DNA from: Anaerobiospirillum succiniciproducens DSM 6400
Lineage (GTDB): Bacteria; Pseudomonadota; Gammaproteobacteria; Enterobacterales; Succinivibrionaceae
Direction of reading: 5' to 3'
Assembly (NCBI RefSeq): GCF_000482845.1
Contig: NZ_AXWV01000025.1
Location: 1 to 54,994 of the forward strand
Length of the DNA: 54,994 bases
Both the position numbers and the translations under genes were made by a program. This document shows positions 43,632-53,391 of this stretch, piece after piece (the stretch's first letter is position 1; each line of letters opens with the position of its first letter). Below the pieces are notes generated by a model. It saw only the letters and a list, made by a program, of their open reading frames with translations. It ran no database searches and had not been told where the DNA came from.

Positions 43632-43973
43632 ATCTCATCTCTCCAAGGACTCTGCAAAAATACAGCTCAAAAGTTTTGCAGACATACCTCAGATGATAAT
43701 ACAGTTAAATAGGCAATAGACCAAATCTGTGATCTAGGTTTGTGATGCAAACATAAGATTTGCCCAAAAAACGCTCAAATTATCTTAGCTAAACCGACAG
43801 CTATTAATGATCTGATCGCTAATGCTAGCTAGCATGCCATCAAGCAAATCTAAAGGGCAACATCGTTAAGCTAAGCTAAGCTAAGCTAAGCAAAGCAAAG
43901 CAAAGCTAGCAGGGCACACATGAAGCATGCAAGTAAGGCTAAGCGTATTACATTGAGCGTGGCTAATGATTGG
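43632..43973. other. Spacer between bioH and the unknown gene
   Basis: About 340 bases holding the TAAGC/AAAGC array and otherwise AT-rich DNA. The promoter of the unknown minus-strand gene should be here. No gene seen. Confidence 0.45.
43867..43906. repeat. Pentanucleotide repeat (TAAGC)5(AAAGC)3
   Basis: Five TAAGC units (43867-43891) pass directly into three AAAGC units (43892-43906). Such a tract is prone to replication slippage. It lies upstream of the unknown gene and downstream of the BioH-like gene. Confidence 0.95.
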
Positions 43974-45107
43974 TTAGTTGTGCTCAATTGATTGATAAAA
44001 GTCGCTGACCACTTTGAAGAACTCTTCAGGCTCACTTTGCACTGGGTTGTGTGAGGAGTTGGCAAAGATATAAGAGCGGTGCAGTGGTGGATTATCAAAG
44101 TACTTGCTTAATGATGCAGGAACCAAAGGATCTAGTGCGCCAAACAGATGTAGTGTTGGGATATTGATATGATGCATGGCTGGGCGTTCATCAATAAAGG
44201 TCACTAATCTGATGCCGGCCATCAACACCTCATAAGGTATCTCTTTACCATCGCCACTAGAACACATAGCTTTGCTGTATTTAACTGCAGGATCAGCAGG
44301 TGCTGCAGTGCTTTTTTCATCAAGCTTATTTAAGCTTTTTTCAGAGTCTGTTTGGTTTTGGGCGGTTTTAAGGCTCATTCTTGCATCTGTCTTAGAAGAG
44401 ACATTTATAGCTGCTTTATCTTGGCTTTTAGCAGAGCCTTTCTTCTTACTATCAACTAGGCGGAAGAAGATATTAAGCACCATATTTAAGCGGCGTGGAG
44501 TAAGTTTGGTGTTGCACTTAAGGATCTTAACTGCGCTCATGCCTTGCCAATTAGGGTCTGATGGAAAGCGCGGTGATCCACAGATAGTTACCAAGCTACG
44601 AATCAGAGGGTGGTTGTAGATAGTGAGGCCATTTGGTTTAGGAATGCCAGCGCCATTGTCTATACCCTCATGAGCAAGCTTAGCTGCCTGAGCTACTGAC
44701 ATATGGTCAAAACTATCTATCTGATCTTTAGCTTGAGCGTCGAACAACTCTTGCATTTGATTGCAGCTAAAGACCATGTTCATCTCAAACACATCAAAGT
44801 TGAGGCATGGATTATTAACGGTACTAATCGCTCTTAGAGCATACAAGGTTCCAAAAGACCAAGAAATAACGTCTGCGCCACATGGAATGGTGTTTAACAA
44901 TAGATAGTTGGTCTTTGAAAAGTCTTCAGCGATCGAGGCTAGGTGCTCTGATCTTCCATAGCCTGGCAGATCGATAAGATAGACATCGCGATCAGGAAAC
45001 ATGCGTGCTATAGGCAGCAAAAAAGAGCTATCGCAGCCCCATCCATGGATGATGGCTAGCGGATATCCTTGTTTGTTTCCTACTCTGGTAAAGCCCAGTC
45101 TTTGCAT
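43974..45107 (-). CDS. bioH: BioH-like alpha/beta hydrolase with internal insertion
   Basis: 377 residues. Oxyanion region HGWGCDSSFLL (21-31), nucleophile Ser84 in SWSFG, conserved CGSPRFPSDPNWQGM (~176-190), acid Asp326 in FGALDPLVP and His353 in SSHNPVQSEPEEF. This set follows BioH, the carboxylesterase that removes the methyl ester from pimeloyl-ACP in biotin synthesis. E. coli BioH has 256 residues; here a polar low-complexity insert (~219-280, Lys/Ser/Asp/Ala-rich) and other loops add ~120. No other biotin gene is in the window, so BioH function is probable rather than proven. Confidence 0.75.
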   Translation of the reverse strand: MQRLGFTRVGNKQGYPLAIIHGWGCDSSFLLPIARMFPDRDVYLIDLPGYGRSEHLASIAEDFSKTNYLLLNTIPCGADVISWSFGTLYALRAISTVNNPCLNFDVFEMNMVFSCNQMQELFDAQAKDQIDSFDHMSVAQAAKLAHEGIDNGAGIPKPNGLTIYNHPLIRSLVTICGSPRFPSDPNWQGMSAVKILKCNTKLTPRRLNMVLNIFFRLVDSKKKGSAKSQDKAAINVSSKTDARMSLKTAQNQTDSEKSLNKLDEKSTAAPADPAVKYSKAMCSSGDGKEIPYEVLMAGIRLVTFIDERPAMHHINIPTLHLFGALDPLVPASLSKYFDNPPLHRSYIFANSSHNPVQSEPEEFFKVVSDFYQSIEHN

Positions 45108-45530
45108 GCATGGCCTCTCAAAATAACTAGTGCAAGCTAGTTATATTTAGTCACAAAATCCACATCTGCATAATGTAATGCAGTATCTCATGAGCCTCTG
45201 TGATTAGCTTAGATCTTAACTTTGGTTTCTTGGTATGAATATATCATTGTACATGGCTTATTAAGTCATATATGCAAATTGGTAGCATATCGCTCTTAAA
45301 CAATGCAAAGTTAGCAAAAGCTGTGATGAAAGATGAGTTTTTAAGCTTCAAGAGCTGTGTTAGTTCTCATATTTATACACGGACTAAGGCGTAGCATCCA
45401 CTTTATGTGCTAGTCATGATGGTGGAGCTATCTCGTTTTAGGGCTCTAAAACGACAACAGGGCGCTAAGCGCCCTGTTGTGCTAGTGCTTGTAAATTAGT
45501 GCAAGCTCTTGAACAGATAAGTAGTTACTA
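45108..45530. other. Spacer between ribB and bioH
   Basis: 420 bases. It contains the ribB terminator near 45450-45480; the rest is AT-rich and should carry the bioH promoter. No gene seen. Confidence 0.45.
45443..45480 (-). terminator. Intrinsic terminator of ribB
   Basis: Arms ACAACAGGGCGC (45454-45465) and GCGCCCTGTTGT (45469-45480) with loop TAA. On the minus strand the stem is followed by CGTTTTAG. Confidence 0.82.
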
Positions 45531-46178
45531 CTAGCAGTTCTTTTCTTTGCGATAGGCCTTGATGTCATCGATAGAGACAACAGTCATATCGTGAAGCTGA
45601 GCAAAGGCACAAACGCGTGGCAGACGAGCCATATCGCCATCAGGAGCGGTTAACTCGCATAAAACGCCGCACTCTTTAAAGCCAGCTAAACGAGCTAAGT
45701 CGCAAGATGCCTCAGTGTGGCCATCACGCTCTAAAACGCCACCATCACGGGCAACTAATGGGAACATGTGACCAGGAGCAGCTAAGTCCTTACGTGATGA
45801 CTTCTCATCTAAGATCACGCGAATTGCTTCGATACGATCTTTTGCAGAAACACCAGTAGTTACATTCTCAGCAGCGTCTACGGAGATAGTAAAGGCAGTA
45901 CCGTATGTAGAAGTATTGTCCTGAACCATCATTGGCAGACCTAATTCTTCAGCACGCTTTTTCTTAATGCAAACGCAAACGATGCCAGAGCACTCGCGGA
46001 TCATGAAGGCCATCTGCTCGGAGGTCATGGTCTCTGCTGCATAGATAAGGTCGCCTTCGTTCTCGCGATCAGCATTATCAACAACTAATACGCCACGGCC
46101 TTGACGCATAGCGCTAAGGGCTGCTTCAACACGATCTACGGAGGTATCTCCGAACATTTCAAGTAAGTTGGTAGACAT
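45531..46178 (-). CDS. ribB: 3,4-dihydroxy-2-butanone 4-phosphate synthase RibB
   Basis: 215 residues (E. coli 217), monofunctional without a RibA domain. Metal/substrate motif DRENEGDLI (37-45), [37 protein letters not shown], and the C-terminal [14 protein letters not shown] followed by [14 protein letters not shown]. It makes the four-carbon unit of riboflavin from ribulose 5-phosphate. I looked in the leader for the FMN riboswitch that controls ribB in many proteobacteria and do not see its conserved elements. pdxJ lies 363 bases upstream on the same strand. Confidence 0.97.
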   Translation of the reverse strand: MSTNLLEMFGDTSVDRVEAALSAMRQGRGVLVVDNADRENEGDLIYAAETMTSEQMAFMIRECSGIVCVCIKKKRAEELGLPMMVQDNTSTYGTAFTISVDAAENVTTGVSAKDRIEAIRVILDEKSSRKDLAAPGHMFPLVARDGGVLERDGHTEASCDLARLAGFKECGVLCELTAPDGDMARLPRVCAFAQLHDMTVVSIDDIKAYRKEKNC

Positions 46179-46541
46179 TTAAATGTACTTCCCGATGAGC
46201 TTGGTTACTGCTAAGGCAGCATAAGTAAGAGCTTATGGGCCTAGCGTTACTTTTTTCCTTCAGTCCAAGTGCCACTTAAGCAAAAAAAATGGGGCTAAAT
46301 GGCATCAACGTGGTTCTAAAGTGCCTAAGAAAAACTATTGTCTTTAAAAGCAAAGAGAAAGTACCTTCTCAATGCTCAAAAGCAAGTGTCTTTCTTGTAC
46401 CTTGAGATAGCACTTTAGATCCTAATTTGCATCACAAAGGCCTGTATTCAGGTCTGATGGATTTGATGCTAAGTCCATCTGAAGATAGCCTAAAAGACTT
46501 ATCTTTAGTAAATCTAACGCGCTAATGAATAGCGCTATAGA
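46179..46541. other. pdxJ-ribB spacer
   Basis: Hairpins AGGCCTG/CAGGTCT (46438-46444, 46449-46455) and GATGGA/TCCATC (46456-46461, 46474-46479) lie 60-100 bases past pdxJ and may end its transcript. The ribB promoter should be downstream of these. No gene seen. Confidence 0.4.
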
Positions 46542-47297
46542 TTAGAAGTGAAAATCTGTGCATGCAAAGCGACGAGCATCTTGCATGATTTTCTTCATTT
46601 CCTGTACAGCTGCAGGTAATCCAACAAAGATAGCACGGGCAATAATACTGTGTCCAATATTAAGCTCTTCCATCTCTTTAATGGATGCGATAGGTGTGAC
46701 GTTCTCGTAAGTTAGGCCATGACCAGAGTTGACATGCAAACCCTTTGAGGAGGCATATGCAGCCATTTCTGCAAGCTTTAAATAACACTCACGACGTTCT
46801 TCAGACTTAACTGCATTAGCATAAGCGCCGGTGTGGAACTCAATTACAGGAGCGCCAACAGCAACAGCTGCATCAATCTGCTCTTTTTCAGGGTCAATGA
46901 ATAAAGATACTCTAGTACCGACCTTCGATAAACGCTCAACTGCAGCGCCAATGCGTACTTGATCGCCACTGACATTAAGGCCACCTTCAGTGGTGACTTC
47001 TTCGCGGCGCTCAGGAACTAAGCAAGCGTCATGTGGAGCAAGAGCTTGAGCAATGGCGAGGATGTCGTCTGACACAGCCATTTCTAAGTTGAGCTTAGTT
47101 TGCACGGTTTCACGAATAAGACGTACATCGCGATCTGTAATATGGCGACGATCTTCACGCAAATGAGTAGTGATACTGTCAGCACCGCCTAATTCTGCTA
47201 AAGCACAAGCGGTTACAGGATCTGGATACGAAACACCACGGGCATTTCGTACAGTGGCTACGTGGTCGATGTTGACACCTAAATATATGTTACGCAT
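46542..47297 (-). CDS. pdxJ: Pyridoxine 5'-phosphate synthase PdxJ
   Basis: 251 residues from the ATG at 47297 (E. coli 243); a TTG four codons upstream is possible. LGVNIDHVATVRNARG (5-20), HLREDRRHITDRDVRLI, NLEMAVSDDI, the catalytic-loop VTTEGGLNVSG, VSLFIDPEKEQI, and NSGHGLTYENV with NIGHSIIARA. This TIM-barrel enzyme condenses 1-deoxyxylulose 5-phosphate with 3-amino-2-oxopropyl phosphate to pyridoxine 5'-phosphate. It stands apart from acpS and recO, its partners in E. coli. Confidence 0.97.
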   Translation of the reverse strand: MRNIYLGVNIDHVATVRNARGVSYPDPVTACALAELGGADSITTHLREDRRHITDRDVRLIRETVQTKLNLEMAVSDDILAIAQALAPHDACLVPERREEVTTEGGLNVSGDQVRIGAAVERLSKVGTRVSLFIDPEKEQIDAAVAVGAPVIEFHTGAYANAVKSEERRECYLKLAEMAAYASSKGLHVNSGHGLTYENVTPIASIKEMEELNIGHSIIARAIFVGLPAAVQEMKKIMQDARRFACTDFHF

Positions 47298-47584
47298 AAG
47301 ACATCTCAATGATCTTAAATGGTTTTAAGCAGCCAATTGAGTAGAGCAAACAAGCTGAGCTTCTTATAGCCTGTGCTCGGAGCCTAGATTAGCACGATCT
47401 CATAACTGTGGCTGCAAAGATAGCAAGTCCTGATACTTTATCGCACCTGTACAAGCTAAAAGTCTGAGGCCCTCTAAATGATCTAGCAATCACTTAAAAG
47501 GAGCATGGCCATTAAGAGTGTGCGCAAGTACAATAGAAACAGCTAGAGATCGTCTTTTGTGAGCTCATAGAGCTCATGTAGCCC

Positions 47585-48544
47585 TTATTTAACGTTTTCT
47601 GCCATCTTGGCGGCTTTTTCAGCCTTCTCTGAAAGAGTACGCTCTAAAATCTGGCGCACCTCTTCAGGAGTGATGTGATAGACCTTGCCGCAGCTGTTGC
47701 AGGTCATATCGATGCCATTAGGGTCATTGGCGAGTTCCTCAAGATCCTCTTCAGGAAGACCATTGACAGCTTGCATGATGCGATCTACAGAGCAGATACA
47801 CTTAAAGGCAACCTTAGTTGGGTCAAAGACGCGAATCTTGTCGTTCCAATAGAGACGGCGCAGACTTTCGTTGAGGCTCAGATCAAAGAGTTCATCTGCA
47901 GTTAAGGTTGAGCTTAAGGTGCTTAAGTGCTCTAACGACTCATGGTTTTTCTCGATCTCAGGAATGATCTGTAACATCAGACCGCCAGACTTGCAGGCAA
48001 CTGGATCGCTATATAAAGTCATAGAGGTATCAAGCTGCTCTGATTCTTTGAAGTAGGCCTCGATGGACTGAGACAGGGTTGGCTTGTCTAAAGCCACAAT
48101 ACCTTGATAGCGATTGCCACCCTCAGGGAAGGCGGAAATAACTAAGATACCGCCTTTACCAACGAGATCTAAGAAGCTTGCATCGTTAATCTTATCGAGA
48201 TGATCGCTTGAAACATTGCCGTAGAAATTGAGGTTCTTATCGATATTGATAAAAGCAAAGTTTACCGCCTTAGAACCCTCACCACCTTGAATTTGCACGG
48301 TTACAGTACCGTTAGCCTTTAAAGTAGCAGCAATTAAAACTGCAGCTGATGCTAACTCAAGCATTAAAGACTTAATGCATAAAGGATAGTGGGTAATGTT
48401 CTCGAGTAACTTGTGTACTGGCTCGTTGATATGAACGATCTCGCCACGTACGCCGTGCTCTTCAAAGAGGAAACGGACAATGCTGTTTTCCTGCTTGTCC
48501 TCATTGATTTCAATACCTGCGGCTTGATTAGTGTCGTTACTCAT
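47585..48544 (-). CDS. hslO: Redox-regulated chaperone Hsp33
   Basis: 319 residues from the ATG at 48544, the family-like start; an in-frame extension upstream lacks a good ribosome binding site. The redox switch is Cys249-x-Cys251 (FKCICS) and Cys282-x-x-Cys285 (MTCNSCGK), which bind zinc when reduced and form disulfides under oxidative heat stress. The N-terminal domain shows VRFLFEEHGVRGEIV and the conserved segment GVVALDKPTLS-like GIVALDKPTLS. Length exceeds E. coli Hsp33 (292) mainly at the C-terminal Lys/Ala-rich tail. hslR lies upstream on the same strand, as in E. coli. Confidence 0.96.
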   Translation of the reverse strand: MSNDTNQAAGIEINEDKQENSIVRFLFEEHGVRGEIVHINEPVHKLLENITHYPLCIKSLMLELASAAVLIAATLKANGTVTVQIQGGEGSKAVNFAFINIDKNLNFYGNVSSDHLDKINDASFLDLVGKGGILVISAFPEGGNRYQGIVALDKPTLSQSIEAYFKESEQLDTSMTLYSDPVACKSGGLMLQIIPEIEKNHESLEHLSTLSSTLTADELFDLSLNESLRRLYWNDKIRVFDPTKVAFKCICSVDRIMQAVNGLPEEDLEELANDPNGIDMTCNSCGKVYHITPEEVRQILERTLSEKAEKAAKMAENVK

Positions 48545-48711
48545 TATTGTTTCTCGATGTATATACGTGTCATTGAAGCTAGTCAATTAGGCTTGTATAA
48601 GCCTCTGCTTTTAGGCAGTAGTTATTGACACTTCATCAGTACGGTTAAAAGCACTTTAAAGATAATGCTTTTGCATTGCTGATGAGTTTAGTTAATCTTG
48701 TGCACCTAAAA

Positions 48712-49125
48712 TCACATGCTGTGCTTGAGTGACTCAAGTTCACGGCGCTCTTTTTTATTTGGCTTAGTGTCAGGACGAGGGTTTAACAAGGCGGCAGCCT
48801 TATTGAGTCTGGCCTCTTCTTCTCGTCTTGCTATACTCTCTGCTGTCTCTTCATAGAGGGTTGCTGCAACAGATGCAGGGCCTCTAACATCAGAGATGGC
48901 CTTAACTATGACCTCTTTACGAGAGAAGCCTTGTAAGAGCTTAATGGTCGCACCAACTTCCACGGCTCGTGATGGCTTGGCTTTACTACCGTTGTAGTCT
49001 ACTTTGCCACCATCAACCATTTGACGGGCAATTGAGCGAGTCTTGTAGAAGCGAGCAGCCCATAGCCACTTATCAATGCGCACTGCAGCAGGTGCATCTT
49101 GTGATGTTTTGTTTTTGTCAGCCAT
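48712..49125 (-). CDS. hslR: Heat shock protein Hsp15, S4-domain RNA-binding
   Basis: 137 residues from the ATG at 49125 (E. coli 133); an ATG nine codons upstream is an alternative. An S4 RNA-binding domain (~17-80) contains RIDKWLWAARFYKTRSIARQM, here cited in two parts with the key RIDKWLW and KTRSIAR. The C-terminal helix ALLYEETAES-like TLYEETAESIARREE and the basic end DTKPNKKERRELE match Hsp15. It binds 50S subunits carrying a stalled nascent chain and helps recycle them. hslO follows 167 bases downstream on the same strand. Confidence 0.96.
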   Translation of the reverse strand: MADKNKTSQDAPAAVRIDKWLWAARFYKTRSIARQMVDGGKVDYNGSKAKPSRAVEVGATIKLLQGFSRKEVIVKAISDVRGPASVAATLYEETAESIARREEEARLNKAAALLNPRPDTKPNKKERRELESLKHSM

Positions 49126-49678
49126 GTGTCTTTGCTCATTAAAAAACTGCATGATTATAGCATCTTTCAGCTTATCAACTGCTAAGCAAACACCCTGACT
49201 CGATAGCTTATCTTGCTTAAGATTAGGTGTGTGGCCGCTAAGATGGCCCTTAAGAGCAAGTGCAAAGTAAGATTATGCAAAACTTTAAACAAAGCTTGAT
49301 ATGTACTTGATCTTATATGCCTATCATCTCCCATCTAGCTTTAAAGACTAGATTATAAGAAGAGTAATAGTTGCACTTTATAAAGTGAGCCTGAGTAAAA
49401 ATAAGCTGAAGATTGTGCCTCGATTACGAGTTATACAGAACTTGTAGTTTTGCGCATTCTGTTTGAAAGTTTTCCATACATGCTGAGGGTATTAAGTTGT
49501 CTGATAACAAATCTCGACATGCTTGTATCAACGACAATGAATGTGTTTTCCTCATTCCATGTGGGTTTATGCATGTCTGTGATCATGATCAAAAATCGAG
49601 CAGTGACAATCAAGTGATCAGATATTGATGCTTTGAGAGTATGATCTAAGCATATTAAGTAATTGGAGACATCCTGCT
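49126..49678. other. Divergent hslR / nudE region
   Basis: Some 550 AT-rich bases. No heat-shock sigma-32 promoter could be identified with confidence for hslR. A leftward 60-codon frame at 49431-49613 has no ribosome binding site and no recognisable features. No gene supported. Confidence 0.4.
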
Positions 49679-50251
49679 ATGGATTTAAAAGCACTGCTAA
49701 ACAAACCGCTGCCAAAGGTTAGCAATCAGCAGTCACATAAGGCTTCTCGTATTTTCCGTATTGAGACTATGGATCTTACTTTCTCAAATGGAACTAAAGC
49801 TACTTATGAACGTATAGCAGGTGGTCATGGTGCTGTTATGGCAGTGCCATATGACGGCAAGCATTTTTACCTAACTGTGGAGTACTCAGGTGGTGTTATG
49901 GAGTACATGTTGGGTTTGGTAAAAGGTAAGATAGATGCAGGCGAGAGCGCCGAAGAAGCCGTTGTAAGAGAGCTTAAAGAAGAGATAGGTTACGGCGCGA
50001 ATAAAACTACTCTTTTAAAACATGAAATGACCGTAGCCCCTGGCATGTTGTCTTTAAAGATGTATTGCTATTTGTGTGAAGACTTATATGAGTGTGCACT
50101 AGATGGGGACGAGCCAGAGCCTATTGATGTGGTTAAACTGACCCCTGAGGAGGTCAAGGATCTGATCTTTGATCCTGATAGTGTCCTTACTGAAGGCCGT
50201 ACTATTGCCGCTTTAACCCTTGCATTGCGCAAAATTGGTGCATTAAATTAA
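49679..50251 (+). CDS. nudE: Nudix hydrolase NudE (ADP compounds hydrolase)
   Basis: 190 residues (E. coli 186). The Nudix box GKIDAGESAEEAVVRELKEE (83-102) with following IGY matches Gx5Ex7REUxEExGU. The N-terminal FRIETMDLTFSNGTKATYER and the conserved LKMYCYLCEDLYE support NudE rather than other Nudix types. It hydrolyses ADP-ribose, Ap3A and NADH. GGAGA lies about nine bases before the ATG. As in E. coli it is divergent from hslR, although igaA and yrfG are missing between them. Confidence 0.93.
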   Translation: MDLKALLNKPLPKVSNQQSHKASRIFRIETMDLTFSNGTKATYERIAGGHGAVMAVPYDGKHFYLTVEYSGGVMEYMLGLVKGKIDAGESAEEAVVRELKEEIGYGANKTTLLKHEMTVAPGMLSLKMYCYLCEDLYECALDGDEPEPIDVVKLTPEEVKDLIFDPDSVLTEGRTIAALTLALRKIGALN

Positions 50252-50950
50252 AACGCGCCCTTTATTGGGGTGTTTGCGATCCTTTGAATAAAAATAGCGA
50301 TAATACAGCACAGATATTTGCAGGCTTCTACTGTAAGAACCTAACAAGTAATCTCGGCACTATCATGTATCTGTGCTTAGCTAGGCATGCTTAGATGAAC
50401 TGCCTAACTAAAAATCAAAGCCAAGTCATATAAACCAAAGTCGAGCAATGCTCATATCTGACTTATTAAGGCTAACTTAAAAGCACATTGGTAGATAATG
50501 CTAAGCATTGTGCCAAGAGTACTTAGCTTGAACAAAACAAGCATGGTTAATGCGCGTCTTGTTGAGTTATCAAACGTATTCATAAGGTTGAGAGGCTGAG
50601 CGCACCTTAAGCTTTCTTTAAGAGATACAAGTTTAAATTAAGCTCTGTCAGGCACTGATCTTGTGAAGTAGTGGTTTAAGTTCTTTTACCCGCCTAAGTA
50701 ACAATATCTCCCGTTCTTTAGAATCTTTTAATGCAGCGTCCTGTTAAGTTTTCACACCTGTGTGTCAACTCTAGACCATAGCAAAGTCTAGTAGCCGACC
50801 AAGTTAACTTGGCATCATCGATACATCTAGAGTGTAGAAGAGACTTTCAGCGCTGTTTTTTGTTTTACGAATACTCAACGTATGCATTTCAGGTAACAGA
50901 CAATGATCGCTGCCTGAAGTTGTGCGTAGCATGGAATCTTTGGAGGCTCG
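50252..50950. other. Intergenic upstream of argF
   Basis: About 700 bases. A bulged hairpin, AAACGC(G)CCC/GGGGTGTTT (50251-50275), follows nudE but lacks a T-tract. A perfect 14-bp palindrome CCAAGTTAACTTGG lies at 50799-50812. No match to the E. coli ARG box (TGAAT-N4-ATTCA type) was seen. No gene supported. Confidence 0.45.
50799..50812. promoter_or_regulatory. 14-bp palindrome upstream of argF
   Basis: CCAAGTTAACTTGG, perfectly symmetric, 139 bases before the argF start. Its position suits an operator for the arg cluster, though it is not an E. coli-type ARG box. Confidence 0.35.
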
Positions 50951-51868
50951 ATGCAGCACCTACTTACCGGTTTTGAACTTGATCAAGACGGATACCATCA
51001 GATCATATCTTTAGCTCAAAGCATGAAAGCTCAGCCTAAAGAGTACCGACGATTACTTGATGGTATGAGCGCTGCTTTAATGTTCGAAAAGCCTTCCTTA
51101 CGTACCCGTACTACTTTCGAGTTGGCTATGTTCAACCTTGGCGGTCACGGCGTTTACTTAGATTTAGGTAAGGGTGACTTAGGTGTACGTGAGTCAGTTG
51201 CTGATTATGCACGCAATCTTTCAAGATGGGTTGATTGCTTAGTTGGTCGTGTATTTAAGCAGACAACTTTAGAAGAGCTTGCCGCAACTGGTTCAGTACC
51301 AGTAATTAATGCTCTTTCTGATATCTACCACCCAGCTCAGGCCATGGCTGATTACATGACCGTAAAGGAGCATTTAGGTAAGGTTGAGGGCGTAAAGCTC
51401 GCCTACCTTGGTGATGGCAATAATGTTGCTAACTCTTTATTAGTTGCTGGTGCCTTTTTAGGCGCACATGTAACTTGTTTCTGCCCGCTCAATTGCGGTC
51501 CTGATGTACAGGTCTTCAATAAGGCCAAAGAGCAAGCTGCTAAGTATGGCGCAAAGCTCGACGTAACAGACGATCTGTCGTTACTTAAGGACTATGACGT
51601 TCTGTACACTGATACTTGGGTTTCAATGGGTGATGACACCCCACTTGAGGCTGTAAAGAAGGTGTTCATGCCTTATCAGATTAATGAAGAACTCGTTAAG
51701 AGCTCCAATGCAAGTCTGGTAATGCACTGTTTACCTGCCCATCGTGGCTACGAGATCACTGATGCAGTGATGGATGGAGAGAAGTCCGTAGTCTTCGATG
51801 AAGCTGAAAACCGTTTACATATTCACATGGCTCTTTTAGCTACTTTGCTAAATCCAAACAGAGGTTAA
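50951..51868 (+). CDS. argF: Ornithine carbamoyltransferase
   Basis: 305 residues, the compact anabolic length. Carbamoyl-phosphate motif SLRTRT (49-54), HPAQAMAD for the second substrate region, [10 protein letters not shown], and the ornithine-binding HCLPAHRG starting at His259. It converts ornithine and carbamoyl phosphate to citrulline. GGAGG lies four bases before the ATG. argG starts five bases after the stop, so argFG form a tight operon. The STRTR motif of E. coli reads SLRTR, as in many non-enteric OTCases. Confidence 0.97.
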   Translation: MQHLLTGFELDQDGYHQIISLAQSMKAQPKEYRRLLDGMSAALMFEKPSLRTRTTFELAMFNLGGHGVYLDLGKGDLGVRESVADYARNLSRWVDCLVGRVFKQTTLEELAATGSVPVINALSDIYHPAQAMADYMTVKEHLGKVEGVKLAYLGDGNNVANSLLVAGAFLGAHVTCFCPLNCGPDVQVFNKAKEQAAKYGAKLDVTDDLSLLKDYDVLYTDTWVSMGDDTPLEAVKKVFMPYQINEELVKSSNASLVMHCLPAHRGYEITDAVMDGEKSVVFDEAENRLHIHMALLATLLNPNRG

Positions 51869-51872
51869 TCTG

Positions 51873-53111
51873 ATGTCTAAGCAAGATAAAAAGCAGTACA
51901 AGAAGGTTCTGTTAGCCTATTCAGGCGGTCTTGATACTTCAACTATCGTTCCTTGGTTAAAGGAGAACTATGGTTGCGAGGTTGTATGTTTTGTCGCTGA
52001 CATTGGTCAGGAGAGAGATGACTTAGAGGGCATCGAGGAGAAGGCAAAGAACTCTGGTGCTATCAAGTGCATCGTCAAGGACTTACGTGAAGAGTTCGTT
52101 CGTGATTATGTATTCGAGACCTTCAAGACTGGCGCTTTATACGAAGAGTCCTATCTTTTAGGTACCGCTATTGCTCGTCCTGTAATCGGCAAGGCAATGG
52201 TAGAGGCTGCTTTAGCTGAAGGTTGCGACGCTATTTCTCACGGCGCTACCGGTAAGGGCAATGATCAGGTTCGTTTCGAGTCTGCAGTTGCTGCTTTAGC
52301 TCCACACCTTGATGTGATCGTTCCATGGCGTGAGTGGGACTTACGTTCCCGTGAAGACTGCTTAGCTTACTTAGCTGAGCGTAACATTCCATGTAAGGCT
52401 ACCTTAAAGAAGATTTACTCTCGTGACGCTAACGCTCTGCACATCTCAACTGAGGGTGGCGAGCTTGAGGCTACTTGGAACGAGGCATCTGAGGCAGTTT
52501 GGACCTGGACTGTTGACCCAATGAAGGCTCCAGACACTCCAGAGACTTTTGAGCTCACCATTGAGCAGGGTGTTGTAACTGAGATCGATGGTAAGAAGGT
52601 TACTCCTTTTGAGTGCTTAGATGAGCTTAATACTCGTGGTGCACGTAATGGTGTTGGCCGTATCGACATCGTTGAGAACCGTTTAGTTGGCATGAAGTCC
52701 CGTGGCTGCTATGAGACCCCAGGCGGCACCATCATCTACAATGCTCTGCGTGCAATTGAGCAGTTAGTTCTCGATAAGACCACCCGCATCCACCGTGACC
52801 ACATGGCAATTGAGTTTGCTCAGTTAGTTTACGATGGTCGTTGGTTTACCCGTCTGCGTGAGATCATCCAGGCTGGTGCTGATGAGCTTGCCAAGGATGT
52901 TAACGGTAAGGTTGTTGTGCGTCTTTACAAGGGTCACTGCGACATTATCCGTAAGGAGAGCCCTAACAGCCTCTTCAACTTCGACTTCGTAACTTTCGGT
53001 GCTGACAACGTTTACGATCAGGCTGATGGTAAGGGCTTCATCCAGCTCTACTCCTTACCTGCACGTATCCGCGCATTAAACGCAGAGCACAGAAAGCAGC
53101 AGGGCAAGTAG
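51873..53111 (+). CDS. argG: Argininosuccinate synthase
   Basis: 412 residues (typical ~400). ATP pyrophosphatase loop AYSGGLDTS (15-23), [15 protein letters not shown], and the citrulline/aspartate region [21 protein letters not shown]. It joins citrulline and aspartate at the cost of ATP to AMP. The length and the [15 protein letters not shown] start put it in the common short bacterial type 1 class, unlike the longer E. coli ArgG (447). Its ribosome binding site AGAGG lies inside the end of argF, which suggests coupling. A terminator follows. Confidence 0.97.
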   Translation: MSKQDKKQYKKVLLAYSGGLDTSTIVPWLKENYGCEVVCFVADIGQERDDLEGIEEKAKNSGAIKCIVKDLREEFVRDYVFETFKTGALYEESYLLGTAIARPVIGKAMVEAALAEGCDAISHGATGKGNDQVRFESAVAALAPHLDVIVPWREWDLRSREDCLAYLAERNIPCKATLKKIYSRDANALHISTEGGELEATWNEASEAVWTWTVDPMKAPDTPETFELTIEQGVVTEIDGKKVTPFECLDELNTRGARNGVGRIDIVENRLVGMKSRGCYETPGGTIIYNALRAIEQLVLDKTTRIHRDHMAIEFAQLVYDGRWFTRLREIIQAGADELAKDVNGKVVVRLYKGHCDIIRKESPNSLFNFDFVTFGADNVYDQADGKGFIQLYSLPARIRALNAEHRKQQGK

Positions 53112-53177
53112 TATTGTCCTAGACAGAGCTTTTAGCTAGGTAGCCTCATAGTGAGGCTATCTTATGCACCTGTCTTA

Positions 53178-53210
53178 AAAAGGCCCGCGCCTGGTGTGCG
53201 GGCTTTGTCT
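53178..53210 (+). terminator. Intrinsic terminator after argG
   Basis: Arms GCCCGC (53183-53188) and GCGGGC (53198-53203) with flanking A-tract and TTTGT. argH thus probably has its own promoter in 53211-53391. Confidence 0.8.
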
Positions 53211-53391
53211 TATAGCCTAGCTAAATTTATGGGTACACACTCATCAGTGCTTTGTAAGTAAGAGCAATGATGACTGTGTAGCAGTAAGTGCATCAGGCAA
53301 TTTACTTACATTAGGCCGAACTAAACTTAGGCTTATTTGTAGTGGCACAACTAATTTTGACTAAACATCTTCAGTTAGAGGAATAACGACC

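Noticed and set aside
46179..46541. FMN riboswitch before ribB
   Set aside because: The conserved RFN helices and the GGGGCAAUUCCC-like element were not found on the minus strand.
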